Positions 33,165 to 42,505 of a stretch of 64,000 nucleotides of DNA are shown one piece after another; the first letter of the stretch is position 1; each line of letters starts with the position of its first letter. This DNA is from Chitinophagaceae bacterium (lineage in GTDB: Bacteria > Bacteroidota > Bacteroidia > Chitinophagales > Chitinophagaceae), in NCBI GenBank assembly GCA_024103425.1, contig JAGFIS010000004.1, forward strand, positions 62,001 through 126,000. The letters run 5' to 3'. A program made the position numbers and the translations under genes. Below the pieces are notes generated by a model. It worked only from the letters and a program-made list of their open reading frames with translations. It had not been told where the DNA came from and made no database searches.

Positions 33165-33317
33165 GGCCTACAGTGTGCGGCGTTAAGAAAATGAATGTAG
33201 TGAAGTGTCCGCAACAGCGGCAACGAAATTCTCCCGGATAGCTATCGGGATAGCTACGCACAATGTTAGCCTTGACCTTTTGCTTCCCCGGTAGCTATCG
33301 GGAGGTCAAGCCAAAAG
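33165..33317 (-). repeat. Structured dispersed repeat, copy C (minus orientation)
   Basis: Read on the minus strand it begins TTTTGGCTTGACCTCCCGAT and shares the 8-bp pairing CTTGACCT/AGGTCAAG around an (A/G)TAGCTA palindrome, the motif CATTCATTTTCTTAACG, and a terminal TAGGCC with copies at 59708-59901 and 60075-60268. Its outer stem (33257-33271 with 33165-33179) differs in sequence from those copies but still pairs 12 of 15. A further hairpin CCGC-AACA-GCGG is at 33209-33220. It fills the fmt-miaA convergent gap. Confidence 0.75.
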
Positions 33318-33362
33318 AAGATGAATTGTTTAAATTAAAAAGGAAATCAGTAAGATAACGAT

Positions 33363-34241
33363 TCAGCCTTTTACCTCAATTAACCGGGTTGCCTCATCCT
33401 TAAAATACTTATTCAACCACGTAATCTGTCTCTTCGCATAATGGCGGGTATTCTGCTTTATCAGTTCAATCGCCCGTTCTTTTGAAATTGCATTTTCAAA
33501 ATAATCAAACAACTCTTTGTATCCAATTGTCTGCAAAGCATTCAACGATCTTTGAGGATAAAGCGCTCTTGCCTCATCTATTAACCCCTTCTCTACCATT
33601 TGGTCTACCCGCCTGTTGATGCGTTCGTAGAGTTGTTCGCGCGGCATTTCTAAGAGAATCTTCTCTGCCCTGAAAGGACGGCCTTTTTTCTCCGAAGTGT
33701 GAAAATCCAAAATTGACTTTCCTGTAGATAATACGACGGCAAGTGCTCTCAGCATGCGCTGCGGATTTTTCATCTCACCCTCAGCGGAAAAACGGATATC
33801 ATGCTTTCTGAGCTCATCTGCCAGCCAGTCCAACCCTCCCTGTTTCCATTTTTCCTTTATCTCAGACTCTACAGATAAATCAACCGGGGGAATTTCATCC
33901 ATGCCTTCCAATAAGGCTTTTACATAGAGTCCGGTTCCTCCTGCTATCACTGCAGTATCGTGATTTTTAAAAATATCTGCCAGCACCGATAAACCATACT
34001 GTTCAAAACCGGCTGCGGTAACTTCTTCGGTAACTGAATGCGAATTGATGAAATAATGCTTTACTGTATTTAATTGAACAGCATCGGGCTTTGCCACACC
34101 GATATTCAGCTCTCTATAACACTGACGGCTATCCGCAGATAATATCTCTGTTTTATGCTGTAATGCAAGCCGGATTGCAAAGTCTGTTTTGCCGACTGCT
34201 GTCGGACCACAGATGACTATGGCTGTTCTTTGATTGGACAT
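33363..34241 (-). CDS. miaA: tRNA dimethylallyltransferase
   Basis: Adds the isopentenyl group to A37 of tRNAs reading UNN codons, 292 residues from the ATG at 34241; the upstream frame overlaps the neighbouring gene and is rejected. The P-loop is GPTAVGKT (residues 12-19), followed by the substrate block EILSADSRQCYRELNIGVAKP, AVIAGGTGLYVKALLEG, NPQRMLRALAV and the C-terminal QTIGYKELFDYF with TRHYAKRQITWLNK. All family landmarks are present. It converges with fmt. Confidence 0.95.
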   Translation of the reverse strand: MSNQRTAIVICGPTAVGKTDFAIRLALQHKTEILSADSRQCYRELNIGVAKPDAVQLNTVKHYFINSHSVTEEVTAAGFEQYGLSVLADIFKNHDTAVIAGGTGLYVKALLEGMDEIPPVDLSVESEIKEKWKQGGLDWLADELRKHDIRFSAEGEMKNPQRMLRALAVVLSTGKSILDFHTSEKKGRPFRAEKILLEMPREQLYERINRRVDQMVEKGLIDEARALYPQRSLNALQTIGYKELFDYFENAISKERAIELIKQNTRHYAKRQITWLNKYFKDEATRLIEVKG

Positions 34242-34329
34242 TTTAAAGTTTGTACAGAACTCTTCAAATGTGGTATAAGAAACTATTCTTTCGTAGTTGC
34301 AGGAAGCAAAAAGTAAAACTTTTGGACCC

Positions 34330-34902
34330 TTACTCATCCTCATCATTAGGCACCCTGTCATCATCATCTTCCCCCTCCATTCCGGTGTCGTCATCTTCTC
34401 CCTCACTCTCATAGCCATCAGGCAGCACGGCAGTATTCAGATCATACTTCTCCTCAATCTCTGCCAGCTTTTCGTTCACCATTCCTTTAGTTCCGTACTG
34501 GCTCGGACCGATACCTTCGGTTCTCACCACACTTGGATATTCGGGAAGCTCTTCGTTTTTATTAACATTGATCAGCTCGATGTGGAAAGTCCATTGTTTA
34601 TCAAAGTCGTAAACGTAAATAAACTTCTGATTGGGATCCCGCAATTCAGAACCGATTGTCGTTTCTGACATGATCAGCGGTTCTGCCTTGTAGTCCATTT
34701 CATACCTTTCAACTACAATCTGCCGGCCTCTTTTCCAATGGTCATTACTGCGATAGAATGTAGCCTGATGTTTATTATCAAATTCAAAACTTTTCAATAT
34801 AGCGTTATGAAAATCAAAGAAAGTTTGAGTATGACGGATTACAATATCCCTGTACACACTCTCATCTTCTTCCCAATACACTCTGAATTTTAGGATTGCC
34901 AT
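34330..34902 (-). CDS. pRiA4b ORF-3-like protein with acidic tail
   Basis: A 190-residue protein of the plasmid pRiA4b ORF-3-like family. It is recognised by ILKFRVYWEEDESVYRDIVIRHTQTFFDFHNAILKSFEFDNKHQATFY and IYVYDFDKQWTFHIELI. The last 35 residues are strongly acidic (EGEDDDTGMEGEDDDDRVPNDEDE region). The biochemical function is unknown. In Bacteroidota it is usually chromosomal and next to miaA-like genes, so plasmid origin should not be inferred from the name. It lies about 88 nt upstream of miaA. Confidence 0.8.
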   Translation of the reverse strand: MAILKFRVYWEEDESVYRDIVIRHTQTFFDFHNAILKSFEFDNKHQATFYRSNDHWKRGRQIVVERYEMDYKAEPLIMSETTIGSELRDPNQKFIYVYDFDKQWTFHIELINVNKNEELPEYPSVVRTEGIGPSQYGTKGMVNEKLAEIEEKYDLNTAVLPDGYESEGEDDDTGMEGEDDDDRVPNDEDE

Positions 34903-34989
34903 AAAGCAAATTTAGGGATTAGTTTTTACTATGATTTTATTTCAGGGGGACCATTGCCTTATTAAACAATAAACCTCAGGTAGCATCTA

Positions 34990-36429
34990 TCAGGACTTAT
35001 TCTTTCTCCGGAGTCCCATCTTTTCTGCTACTTCAAGCATATAGGCAAATGCCTCATCGTACTTATTGGGGATGATACCGTCAAGAATGGCTTCTCTCAC
35101 AGCGGTCTTGATGCTCCCCACTTCGCGCGAAGGCGGCAACCCGAATTCATCCATTATAATCTCGCCTGTAATCGGCGGTTGCCAGTTTCTCAAATTATCA
35201 GACTCCTCTACTTCTTTCAGGCGCTGCTCTACCCACTCAAAATTGGCGAGGTATTGTTGCATCTTCTGTTTGTTCTTGGTTGTGATATCGGCCTTGCAAA
35301 GTATCATCAGGCTTTCGATATCTTCGCCGGCATCTACAAGCAACCTGCGGATGGCCGAGTCGGTAATATTTTCTTTCGTGAGGCTGATCGGTCTTAAATG
35401 CAGTTCTACCAGCTTCTTCACAAAACGCATGTGTTCGTTTTGAGGCAACTTGAGCTGTGCAAAAATCTTTGGCACCATTCTGCCGCCCACCACTTCGTGT
35501 CCGTGGAAGGTCCATCCCGTACCCTGCTCAAATCTTTTCGTAGCAGGCTTTCCGATATCATGTAGGATTGCAGCCCAACGAAGCCACAAATTGTCTGAAT
35601 TACGGCTTACATTGTCTAATACTTCAAGAGTATGGTAGAAATTATCTTTATGCCCTTTGCCATCGATAAACTCCGTTCCAACAAGCGCTGTCATCTGAGG
35701 GAATACTTTTTCCAATAAGCCGCTATCCTTCAGCAGATTAAATCCGATGGAAGGCCTGGATGAAAGGACAATCTTATTAATTTCGTCGATAACCCTCTCC
35801 CTGCTGATAATTTCAATGCGATCGGCGGTTCTTTTAATCGACTCCCAGGTATCGGGATGAATCTTAAACTGCAACTGTGATGCAAAACGAATTGCGCGCA
35901 ACATGCGAAGCGGATCATCTATGAATGTCTGATCGGGAGGAAGCGGTGTACGTATAATCTTATCCTTAAGATCCTGAATACCACCGAGAGGATCTAACAG
36001 TTCTCCGAAATTATCTTTTTCAAGGTCTATAGCGAGGGTATTGATGGTGAAATCCCTGCGCATGATATCATCTTCAAATCCCGCAGGTTCCACATCGGGC
36101 TTTCTGCTCTCCGGACGGTAACTTTCTTTCCTTGCACCGACGAATTCTATCTCGTAAGATTCCCCTTCGCTGATATCTACTCTTATCTGCGCTGTGCCGA
36201 AGTTTTTGAAAAAATTGACTTTCGGTTGAGATGGAAATTTCTCTGCCACACGGCCTGCTAATGCAATCCCATCGCCTTTGCAGACGACATCCATATCTCT
36301 CTTGTTGCCTCTGTTTAATATCTTATCCCTCACATAACCGCCGATTACTCTGGCAGGTATGCCTAATTCTGAAGCAGCTTCAGAAATCTTTTCACACAAG
36401 GCTCTTTCTTCTTGAGTCAGCTCAATCAT
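34990..36429 (-). CDS. cca: CCA tRNA nucleotidyltransferase with HD domain
   Basis: Class II polynucleotidyltransferase of 479 residues. The head domain shows GGYVRD (30-35), the catalytic DMD (Asp45, Asp47) and RRDFTINTLAIDL; the neck has DPLRMLRAIRFASQLQFKI with ERVIDEI. A C-terminal HD phosphohydrolase motif LHDIGKPATKRFE follows, as in Bacteroidota enzymes that combine CCA addition with phosphatase-like activity. Poly(A) polymerase is the alternative for this superfamily, but the HD domain favours CCA addition. Confidence 0.9.
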   Translation of the reverse strand: MIELTQEERALCEKISEAASELGIPARVIGGYVRDKILNRGNKRDMDVVCKGDGIALAGRVAEKFPSQPKVNFFKNFGTAQIRVDISEGESYEIEFVGARKESYRPESRKPDVEPAGFEDDIMRRDFTINTLAIDLEKDNFGELLDPLGGIQDLKDKIIRTPLPPDQTFIDDPLRMLRAIRFASQLQFKIHPDTWESIKRTADRIEIISRERVIDEINKIVLSSRPSIGFNLLKDSGLLEKVFPQMTALVGTEFIDGKGHKDNFYHTLEVLDNVSRNSDNLWLRWAAILHDIGKPATKRFEQGTGWTFHGHEVVGGRMVPKIFAQLKLPQNEHMRFVKKLVELHLRPISLTKENITDSAIRRLLVDAGEDIESLMILCKADITTKNKQKMQQYLANFEWVEQRLKEVEESDNLRNWQPPITGEIIMDEFGLPPSREVGSIKTAVREAILDGIIPNKYDEAFAYMLEVAEKMGLRRKNKS

Positions 36430-36464
36430 TCGGCAAAAATACCACGATTTACTTCAGGAGGTGA

Positions 36465-38351
36465 TTACCATTTAAGCTCGAGAACATTGTTTCTGGGCGC
36501 AACGTCAGCCATTCTCTTGGTAGGGTCTATCTCAACCTTCTTAAGATCGAACAGTCTTTTCTCGAAAACGACATTGTAAGAGGGGTTTGTCCAGTTCCAT
36601 TCAGGATGCACTGTCCTTGCCTCTCCGTTCTCTGCCGGCTTTTCTCCGAACATCAGGTCTAAAGGAATATAATGCGATTCGGTTGTACCGTCCTTAAATG
36701 TCAGTACCAGGTCAATCGGCATTGGCATATCCCCTATTCTCTTCAGTCGGATGATAGATTTACCATTCTCCTCCCACAAGCTGTCGATACCATAATCGAT
36801 TGTCTTAATGGTATTCACCCAGTACTCATTGTACCAGTTCAATTGCAGACCGCTTACATCTTTGGCAACTTTCAGGAAATCTCCCGGTACCGGATGCTTG
36901 AACTTCCATTTGTCGTAATAAGCAAGCATGATCTCGTCGCGAACTGAATCTCCGACTACATACCCCAGCTGACTCAAATACATTTCGCCTTTTGAATAGG
37001 CGTTGACGCTATAGGCAAAGTTGGTGTTGTAATGATCAGAGAAGGTCGTCATCGGTTCTGCCAGGCCGGATGTCATCAACGAAAAATAACTGCGGTATGC
37101 CCCACCGTGATTCAACGGAAGGAAATTCCTGAAAGCAGCAGGTGTACCTGCACCACCGTCTTTTTGACTTCTGTAATAAGCATTTACTTCTGCCGCACCC
37201 CAGCTGGTAAATCCTTCATCCATCCACGGATGCTCTATTTCATTGGTAGCAAGCATCATCTGATACCAACTGTGCATCCATTCATGAAAAACGGTTCCCA
37301 ATCCGGGGCCTTTCAAGAGAGTTGCCATCGGATACTCCATTCCGCCGTCACCGCCCTGTATAAATGAATACTGCGGATAAGCATACTTGCCAAATCGCTT
37401 ATTCATGTACGGCAGAACGATATATGCAGCCTCTGCTACATTCTCCCATGCGGCTGTTGTTGCAGAATCTTTCTTCTTATATACCACATGCAGTGTTGTT
37501 CCCTCCTGAGTTCTTACGATGTGCTCATAGTCAGGGTCTGCAGCCCAGACAAAGTCGTGAACGTTCTCGCCTACAAAATGCCATTTACGCTTAGGAGTAT
37601 TTATCTTTTTGAGAGCAGTACCGGGCTTATCGTATCCCCAGCCGATTTCAGCAGCATTCTTTAAAACGCCTGTTCCTGCAATCTTGTAGTCTTTATCGAT
37701 ATTGATAGTTACATCATAATCTCCCCAAACACCGTAGAACTCTCTTGCCACATACTGTGCAGTATGCCAGCCTGTGTTATCGTACTCGCACATCTTAGGA
37801 TACCATTGCGACATGCTGTATCGCACGCCTTCTGCATTATCGCGTCCGCTGCGGCGGATTTGCACCGGCACCTGTGCTTCAAAATCCATATCAAATGTGG
37901 CTTTCGCTCCCGGAGCGATTGGCTTAGTAAGTGTTACTTCGAGAATGGTGCCAAATACTTTCATCGGCTGCTCCACTCCGTTCATCTTCAAAGAACTTAT
38001 CTTCTGGTATCCGATCTCTGACGGAGACAGTTTTGAAATGCGATCTGTCACTCTCGAATCCCAGTCGGGCCTGTTGCCGTTAATCAATACCTTGCCTAAC
38101 TCCTGACTGCGCACATCCATTTCGCTGCCGGGTTGAAACGCATTCCAGAACAGATGATAATAAACCTTGGTCAACTGATCGGGAGAGTTGTTGGTATAAA
38201 CTAAACTCTGGGTTCCTTTGATAATATTTGTCTCAACATTTACATCTATATTCATCTTATAAGCTACCCTCTGTTGCCAGTAACCATACTGGGCAGAAAG
38301 TGCAAAAGGAAATATCAAAACAAGGGATAAAAGAAGGCTGTATTTTTTCAT
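36465..38351 (-). CDS. Secreted M1-family zinc metallopeptidase
   Basis: Exported aminopeptidase-like protein of 628 residues, from the ATG at 38351 (signal MKKYSLLLSLVLIFPFALSAQ). The gluzincin site HEWMH with downstream Glu in MDEGFTSWGAAE and the substrate motif GGDGGMEYPMATLL (a GGMEN-like exopeptidase loop) identify family M1. An N-terminal beta domain (YKMNIDVNVETNIIKGTQSLVYTNNSPDQL) precedes the catalytic domain. It is probably periplasmic or surface-located and takes part in peptide use. It stands between the CCA enzyme and rsmI on the same strand with separate spacing. Confidence 0.92.
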   Translation of the reverse strand: MKKYSLLLSLVLIFPFALSAQYGYWQQRVAYKMNIDVNVETNIIKGTQSLVYTNNSPDQLTKVYYHLFWNAFQPGSEMDVRSQELGKVLINGNRPDWDSRVTDRISKLSPSEIGYQKISSLKMNGVEQPMKVFGTILEVTLTKPIAPGAKATFDMDFEAQVPVQIRRSGRDNAEGVRYSMSQWYPKMCEYDNTGWHTAQYVAREFYGVWGDYDVTINIDKDYKIAGTGVLKNAAEIGWGYDKPGTALKKINTPKRKWHFVGENVHDFVWAADPDYEHIVRTQEGTTLHVVYKKKDSATTAAWENVAEAAYIVLPYMNKRFGKYAYPQYSFIQGGDGGMEYPMATLLKGPGLGTVFHEWMHSWYQMMLATNEIEHPWMDEGFTSWGAAEVNAYYRSQKDGGAGTPAAFRNFLPLNHGGAYRSYFSLMTSGLAEPMTTFSDHYNTNFAYSVNAYSKGEMYLSQLGYVVGDSVRDEIMLAYYDKWKFKHPVPGDFLKVAKDVSGLQLNWYNEYWVNTIKTIDYGIDSLWEENGKSIIRLKRIGDMPMPIDLVLTFKDGTTESHYIPLDLMFGEKPAENGEARTVHPEWNWTNPSYNVVFEKRLFDLKKVEIDPTKRMADVAPRNNVLELKW

Positions 38352-38411
38352 TGTGTTTACAGGATTTTTTATTTGCACAATATCTTGAATTTGATGTTAT
38401 TAAAATCAGAA

Positions 38412-39101
38412 TTATTGAATCTTTTCTCTTTGTTTATCGCTTTTTCCGGATACGACAATCACTATCTCACCTTTAATGGTTTTCTGTGAGAAATAGTCAT
38501 GCACTTCCTTCAGCGTACCTCGTGCATTCTCCTCATGCAGTTTGCTCAGCTCGCGACTTACACTGCATTCACGGTCTTCGCCTAACACCTCCATAAAATC
38601 TTTGAGCGTTTTGAGTAGACGGTTCGGGCTTTCATAAAATACCATTGTCCGTTCTTCATCGGCTATCGATCGCAAATATGTTTGCCTGCCTTTTTTTGGA
38701 GGGATAAAACCTTCAAAGCAAAATCTGTTCACGGGCAATCCGCTGTTCACCAGTGCGGGCACAAATGCCGTTGCACCGGGAAGTGTCTCTACCTCCACAT
38801 CCCTGCGGATGCATTCTCTCACCAACAAGAACCCGGGATCGCTGATGGCAGGAGTTCCAGCATCGGTAATCAATGCCATCGTTTCTCCATTCAGAATACG
38901 CTCAGCCAATTTTTCAACTATGTGATGTTCGTTGTGCTGATGGTGGGCAATCATTGGTGTGCTGATTTCGTAATGCTTCAGCAACCTGCCTGATGTGCGT
39001 GTGTCCTCTGCCAAAATCAGATCGACCGACTTAAGGACTTCTATCGCCCTCAGTGTCATGTCGCCCATATTACCAATGGGTGTAGGTACAATGTACAGCA
39101 T
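38412..39101 (-). CDS. rsmI: 16S rRNA 2'-O-ribose C1402 methyltransferase
   Basis: Tetrapyrrole methylase-fold enzyme of 229 residues that methylates C1402 in the ribosomal decoding centre. Signatures are LYIVPTPIGNMGDMTLRAIEVL, ILAEDTRTSGRLLKHYEI, ITDAGTPAISDPGFLLV, LPGATAFVPALVNSGLP and MVFYESPNRLLKTL. The C-terminal domain found in longer homologues is absent, giving the short form usual in Bacteroidota. Confidence 0.95.
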   Translation of the reverse strand: MLYIVPTPIGNMGDMTLRAIEVLKSVDLILAEDTRTSGRLLKHYEISTPMIAHHQHNEHHIVEKLAERILNGETMALITDAGTPAISDPGFLLVRECIRRDVEVETLPGATAFVPALVNSGLPVNRFCFEGFIPPKKGRQTYLRSIADEERTMVFYESPNRLLKTLKDFMEVLGEDRECSVSRELSKLHEENARGTLKEVHDYFSQKTIKGEIVIVVSGKSDKQREKIQ

Positions 39102-39183
39102 AATATTACCGGGCTAATATGAACAAAGAAACACCTGCGAGATACAGGTATCACTTACGATCAAACGTAGTTCGATTTCCTAA

Positions 39184-39435
39184 TCAGGCATTTACAATCC
39201 TGATCGACGCCTGCTCCATTACCGGATTGGCCAGCAATTTCTTTACAGCATCTTCTGCTATAGCTCTTGCCTTTGCTTCGTCTGCCGCATTGATAGAAAG
39301 GCGAATGTGCTTCCCTATTCTTACATCCCCGACATCGGGGATTCCTAATTTATCCAATCCTCTCAGCACTGCTTTACCTGCAGGATCCAGTAATTCTTTC
39401 AGAGGCATGATATCGATTTCCGCAATAAAACTCAT
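39184..39435 (-). CDS. purS: Phosphoribosylformylglycinamidine synthase subunit PurS
   Basis: Small subunit of the three-part FGAR amidotransferase, 83 residues, which bridges PurL and PurQ. The core MPLKELLDPAGKAVLRGLDKLGI and DVRIGKHIRLSINAADEAKARAIAEDAVKKLLANPVME match PurS. Its ATG overlaps the pssA stop by 4 bp. purL and purQ are not in the window, so the complex is encoded at separate loci or partly replaced. Confidence 0.9.
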   Translation of the reverse strand: MSFIAEIDIMPLKELLDPAGKAVLRGLDKLGIPDVGDVRIGKHIRLSINAADEAKARAIAEDAVKKLLANPVMEQASIRIVNA

Positions 39436-40214
39436 TGATTATTACTTTTTGAATTCAGAAGTGAAAATATGACATAAAAGATGAACACGACAGGTACAGC
39501 CAGCCACTGCACGAAAACAGCTGCAACAACTGCAATAACTGCCAGTGCAATCACCCAGATGCCTTCTTTGCCGGGCTTGCCCGAAAATTTGAGTGCAATC
39601 ATTCTCAGGTTGCTCACCATCAGGTAACTCAGAACGACAATAATTCCATACAAAACCCACTTGTTGACAATCAGTTGATTCAGCACGGAGTTATTGCTAA
39701 AATGCAAAATCAGCGGCAGGGAAGCGACAAACAGCCCCGCGGCCGGAATCGGAACACCGCGAAAAGAGTATTGCTGATCGGTTGCAATATTGAATCTGCC
39801 TAACCTGTATGCACCCGCACAGGCAAATAAAACCGCCGGCAACAGATAACCAATCGATATGTACATACCATCGGGCTCGGTGGCGTACGACATCCTGAGC
39901 AACTGATACAAAATGACAGAAGGGGCTACCCCGAAGCTCACCACATCACTGAGGGAGTCGAGTTGTTTTCCTAAATCGCTGGTTGCCTTAAGCAGCCGTG
40001 CCACAAAGCCATCCATAAAATCTATACCTGCTGCAATTAAGATACAAACCGAAGCCCAGGTGAGCTTTTCGGGAATATTAAAACTGGTAACGAGCTGTTC
40101 GTTCTGTGTGACGAACATCGCATCCGTCTGCAATGCAAATATGATGGCTATAACACCTGCTACCAGGTTCAGCAATGTAAAGATGTTGGGAATCTGTTTC
40201 ATCAGCGCGTGCAA
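39432..40214 (-). CDS. pssA: CDP-diacylglycerol-serine O-phosphatidyltransferase
   Basis: Membrane enzyme forming phosphatidylserine, the precursor of phosphatidylethanolamine, 260 residues (an ATG at 40202, MKQIPN, is an alternative start). The CDP-alcohol phosphatidyltransferase motif is complete in DFMDGFVARLLKATSDLGKQLDSLSD, with the two Asp pairs spaced as expected. About seven hydrophobic helices are present. It overlaps purS by 4 bp and follows the aminopeptidase gene closely. Confidence 0.92.
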   Translation of the reverse strand: MHALMKQIPNIFTLLNLVAGVIAIIFALQTDAMFVTQNEQLVTSFNIPEKLTWASVCILIAAGIDFMDGFVARLLKATSDLGKQLDSLSDVVSFGVAPSVILYQLLRMSYATEPDGMYISIGYLLPAVLFACAGAYRLGRFNIATDQQYSFRGVPIPAAGLFVASLPLILHFSNNSVLNQLIVNKWVLYGIIVVLSYLMVSNLRMIALKFSGKPGKEGIWVIALAVIAVVAAVFVQWLAVPVVFIFYVIFSLLNSKSNNQ

Positions 40215-40226
40215 GATACCTTCAAT

Positions 40227-41516
40227 TTACTTCTTCATCAAAGCTTCGATTTCTTCCACGGTAATGGGGATGGTTTTCATCAGGTCTATATTACCGTTTT
40301 TGGTCATCCAGTAGTTATTTTCAATTCTGATGCCCATCTTTTCTTCTTCAATATAAATTCCGGGTTCGATGGTGAATACCATTCCTGCTTTTACAGGCTC
40401 AGTCTTGGTTCCTAAATCGTGCACGTCCACGCCTAGATGGTGAGAAATACCGTGATACAGATATTTACGATAGGCTCTGTTAGAAGGATCTTCGTTCTTG
40501 ATATCCGATTTCTTCAGCAATCCGATCTTCTGGAAAATTTCGGTCGCTTTATCGCCTACCATTTCGTGATACTTGTTGATCGTAATACCCGGCTTCAGGA
40601 TAGAAACACAATAACGGTGAATGTCCAGGCATGCGTTGTAAACTGTTTTTTGCCTCCTGGTGAATTTTCCGTTCACAGGAACTGTCCGGGTCAGGTCGGC
40701 CGCATAATGTGCATAGCTGGCTCCGAAATCCATCAAGATCAAATCACCATCCTTGCATTCTTTGTTATTCTCTACATAGTGCAGAATCCGTGCGTTGTCT
40801 CCGCTGGCGATGATACTGCCGTAGGCCGGACCGTCAGCCCGCTGTGAAATAAATGAATGCCAGATTTCAGCTTCAATTTCATATTCCATCACACCCGGGC
40901 GGATGAATTTCAACAATCTTCTGAAGGTATTTTCCGTAATCTCCATTGCCCTGCTCATCACCTCAACTTCATAAGGGGTCTTAACCGCTCTCAGATCGCG
41001 CATGATGCGTGCGCTTCTCTTATAATTGTGCAGCGGGTAGCGTTTCTTCATATACTTCACATAGCGGTAATCGCGGGTGGGTATTTCAGAAGCTTTTCTG
41101 TCATTCTCGTTCGTGTTCAGATAAATGGTATCAGCCAGATGTATCCATGGTTGCAAGAGTCCGTCTAATTCGTCCAGCCAGATCACCGTCTGAATGCCCG
41201 AAATCTCAGTTGCCTGATTTTTACGAAGGCGGTAGCCGTTCCATTTCTCCTTCAGTTCGTTCGGGCGTGTCAATACCAACACTTCGCGGAATTTTTTATC
41301 CGGATTGTCCGGAAACAGCACTACCATAGTATCTTCCTGCGTGATTCCACAAAGCCAGTATAAATCGGCATTTTGTACAAAAGGATAGATGGCGTCGCCG
41401 TTCAGCGGCATCTCGTCATTGCTGTTGAAAATGGCAATGGAGTTTTTGTCCATCTCTTTTACAAAACGCTTTCTGTTTTCGATAAATAATTTGGGATTGA
41501 TTGGAAGATTACGCAT
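40227..41516 (-). CDS. pepP: Xaa-Pro aminopeptidase (aminopeptidase P)
   Basis: Creatinase-fold metallopeptidase of 429 residues that removes N-terminal residues preceding proline. The N-terminal AMP_N domain includes NSNDEMPLNGDAIYPFVQNADLYWLCGI. The catalytic domain provides the metal ligands in ILMDFGASYAHYAADLTRTVPVNGKF, the His in GISHHLGVDVHDLG, and Glu residues in VFTIEPGIY and IRIENNY. It is the last gene before the 41.5 kb insertion point marked by the direct repeat. Confidence 0.94.
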   Translation of the reverse strand: MRNLPINPKLFIENRKRFVKEMDKNSIAIFNSNDEMPLNGDAIYPFVQNADLYWLCGITQEDTMVVLFPDNPDKKFREVLVLTRPNELKEKWNGYRLRKNQATEISGIQTVIWLDELDGLLQPWIHLADTIYLNTNENDRKASEIPTRDYRYVKYMKKRYPLHNYKRSARIMRDLRAVKTPYEVEVMSRAMEITENTFRRLLKFIRPGVMEYEIEAEIWHSFISQRADGPAYGSIIASGDNARILHYVENNKECKDGDLILMDFGASYAHYAADLTRTVPVNGKFTRRQKTVYNACLDIHRYCVSILKPGITINKYHEMVGDKATEIFQKIGLLKKSDIKNEDPSNRAYRKYLYHGISHHLGVDVHDLGTKTEPVKAGMVFTIEPGIYIEEEKMGIRIENNYWMTKNGNIDLMKTIPITVEEIEALMKK

Positions 41517-41559
41517 GATATATTGATTTTAAGGTTTGCAAGATACGCGAAAATTGGCC

Positions 41560-41643
41560 GGTTCTTTTGACCGAATTCAATAAAATTGGCAGAGCCATAA
41601 ATATTTCAACAACAGAAGTGCCTCAAACATTATTCCTTTTTTG
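41560..41643 (+). repeat. Direct repeat R1 left of the hipBST module
   Basis: An 84-bp sequence identical at 75 of 84 positions to R2 at 44271-44354, in the same orientation. Both begin GGTTCTTTTG, contain TTCAATAAAATTGG and end in CTCAAACATTATTCC plus a T6 run. The rest of the 41517-41843 gap contains no gene that I can support. Confidence 0.85.
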
Positions 41644-41843
41644 GGAGGATAAGTGATATGGCGATTTGTGTGAGGAGTCGATGATGCGAAAAAAGATAGT
41701 TAATGTAAGCACGTGTGTGACGCTCGCGCCAGTAATCGGCAAAAACAACCACTAATATTAGCACAACCTATCGCACGAATTACCGGAAAAACTGATTAAT
41801 CTTGAAGGAAATTCGATCTCAGTAAAACTCACTCGATAGCAAC

Positions 41844-42356
41844 ATGGAATTTAAAATCAGACCCTGGAATATCTCAGACTTGAACAGTCTGGTTAAATAT
41901 GCTAACAATTGGAGCATAGCGAAGAATATGACTAATATGTTTCCTCATCCATATTCTGAAAAGGATGGCAAATCATTTATTGAAATGGCAACAAGGGATA
42001 ACCCGATCCATATATTTGCGATTGATGTACAAAGCGAAGCCGTCGGCGGTATCGGAATACATCCGCAGTCAGATATATTTATTAAAAATGCAGAGCTCGG
42101 TTACTGGTTGGGCGAACCCTTCTGGGGACAAAAGATTATAAGCCGCGCCGTGAGCCAGATGATTGATTTCGGATTTTCGACTTATGAGATTGACAGGATT
42201 TTTGCACGGCCTTTCGGTACAAACACGGCCTCACAGAGAATTCTTGAAAAGAACAATTTCAAATTGGAAGGCCGGTATGAAAAAGTAATCTTTAAAAATG
42301 GGGAATACATTGATGAACTTGTATATGCGATAAGGCGGGAAAATTGGAAGAAATAA
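41844..42356 (+). CDS. GNAT-family N-acetyltransferase (RimJ/RimL type)
   Basis: Acetyl-CoA-dependent transferase of 170 residues. FKIRPWNISDLNSLVKYANNWSIAKNM is the start typical of RimJ/L-like GNATs, AELGYWLGEPFWGQKIISRAVSQMIDFGF carries the acetyl-CoA loop region, and the end IFARPFGTNTASQRILEKNNFKLEGRYEK is the family motif B. The substrate is unknown. It is cargo between the two direct repeats with the hip genes and stands 150 nt ahead of them. Confidence 0.88.
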   Translation: MEFKIRPWNISDLNSLVKYANNWSIAKNMTNMFPHPYSEKDGKSFIEMATRDNPIHIFAIDVQSEAVGGIGIHPQSDIFIKNAELGYWLGEPFWGQKIISRAVSQMIDFGFSTYEIDRIFARPFGTNTASQRILEKNNFKLEGRYEKVIFKNGEYIDELVYAIRRENWKK

Positions 42357-42505
42357 GAGCAACAAATACACTCTGCAAATAAAATATCCGGCAACAGTTA
42401 ACTATACCCGATCAGGACCATATCAGTAACATCTATTTACTCTATACCCTATTGGTTTCTTTTTAAATATTTTGATTATATTTACACCCGTAAAGGTATA
42501 GCAAA

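Noticed and set aside
34330..34902. Plasmid or transposon origin suggested by the name pRiA4b ORF-3
   Set aside because: No mobile-element genes surround it, and base use and spacing match the neighbouring housekeeping genes.
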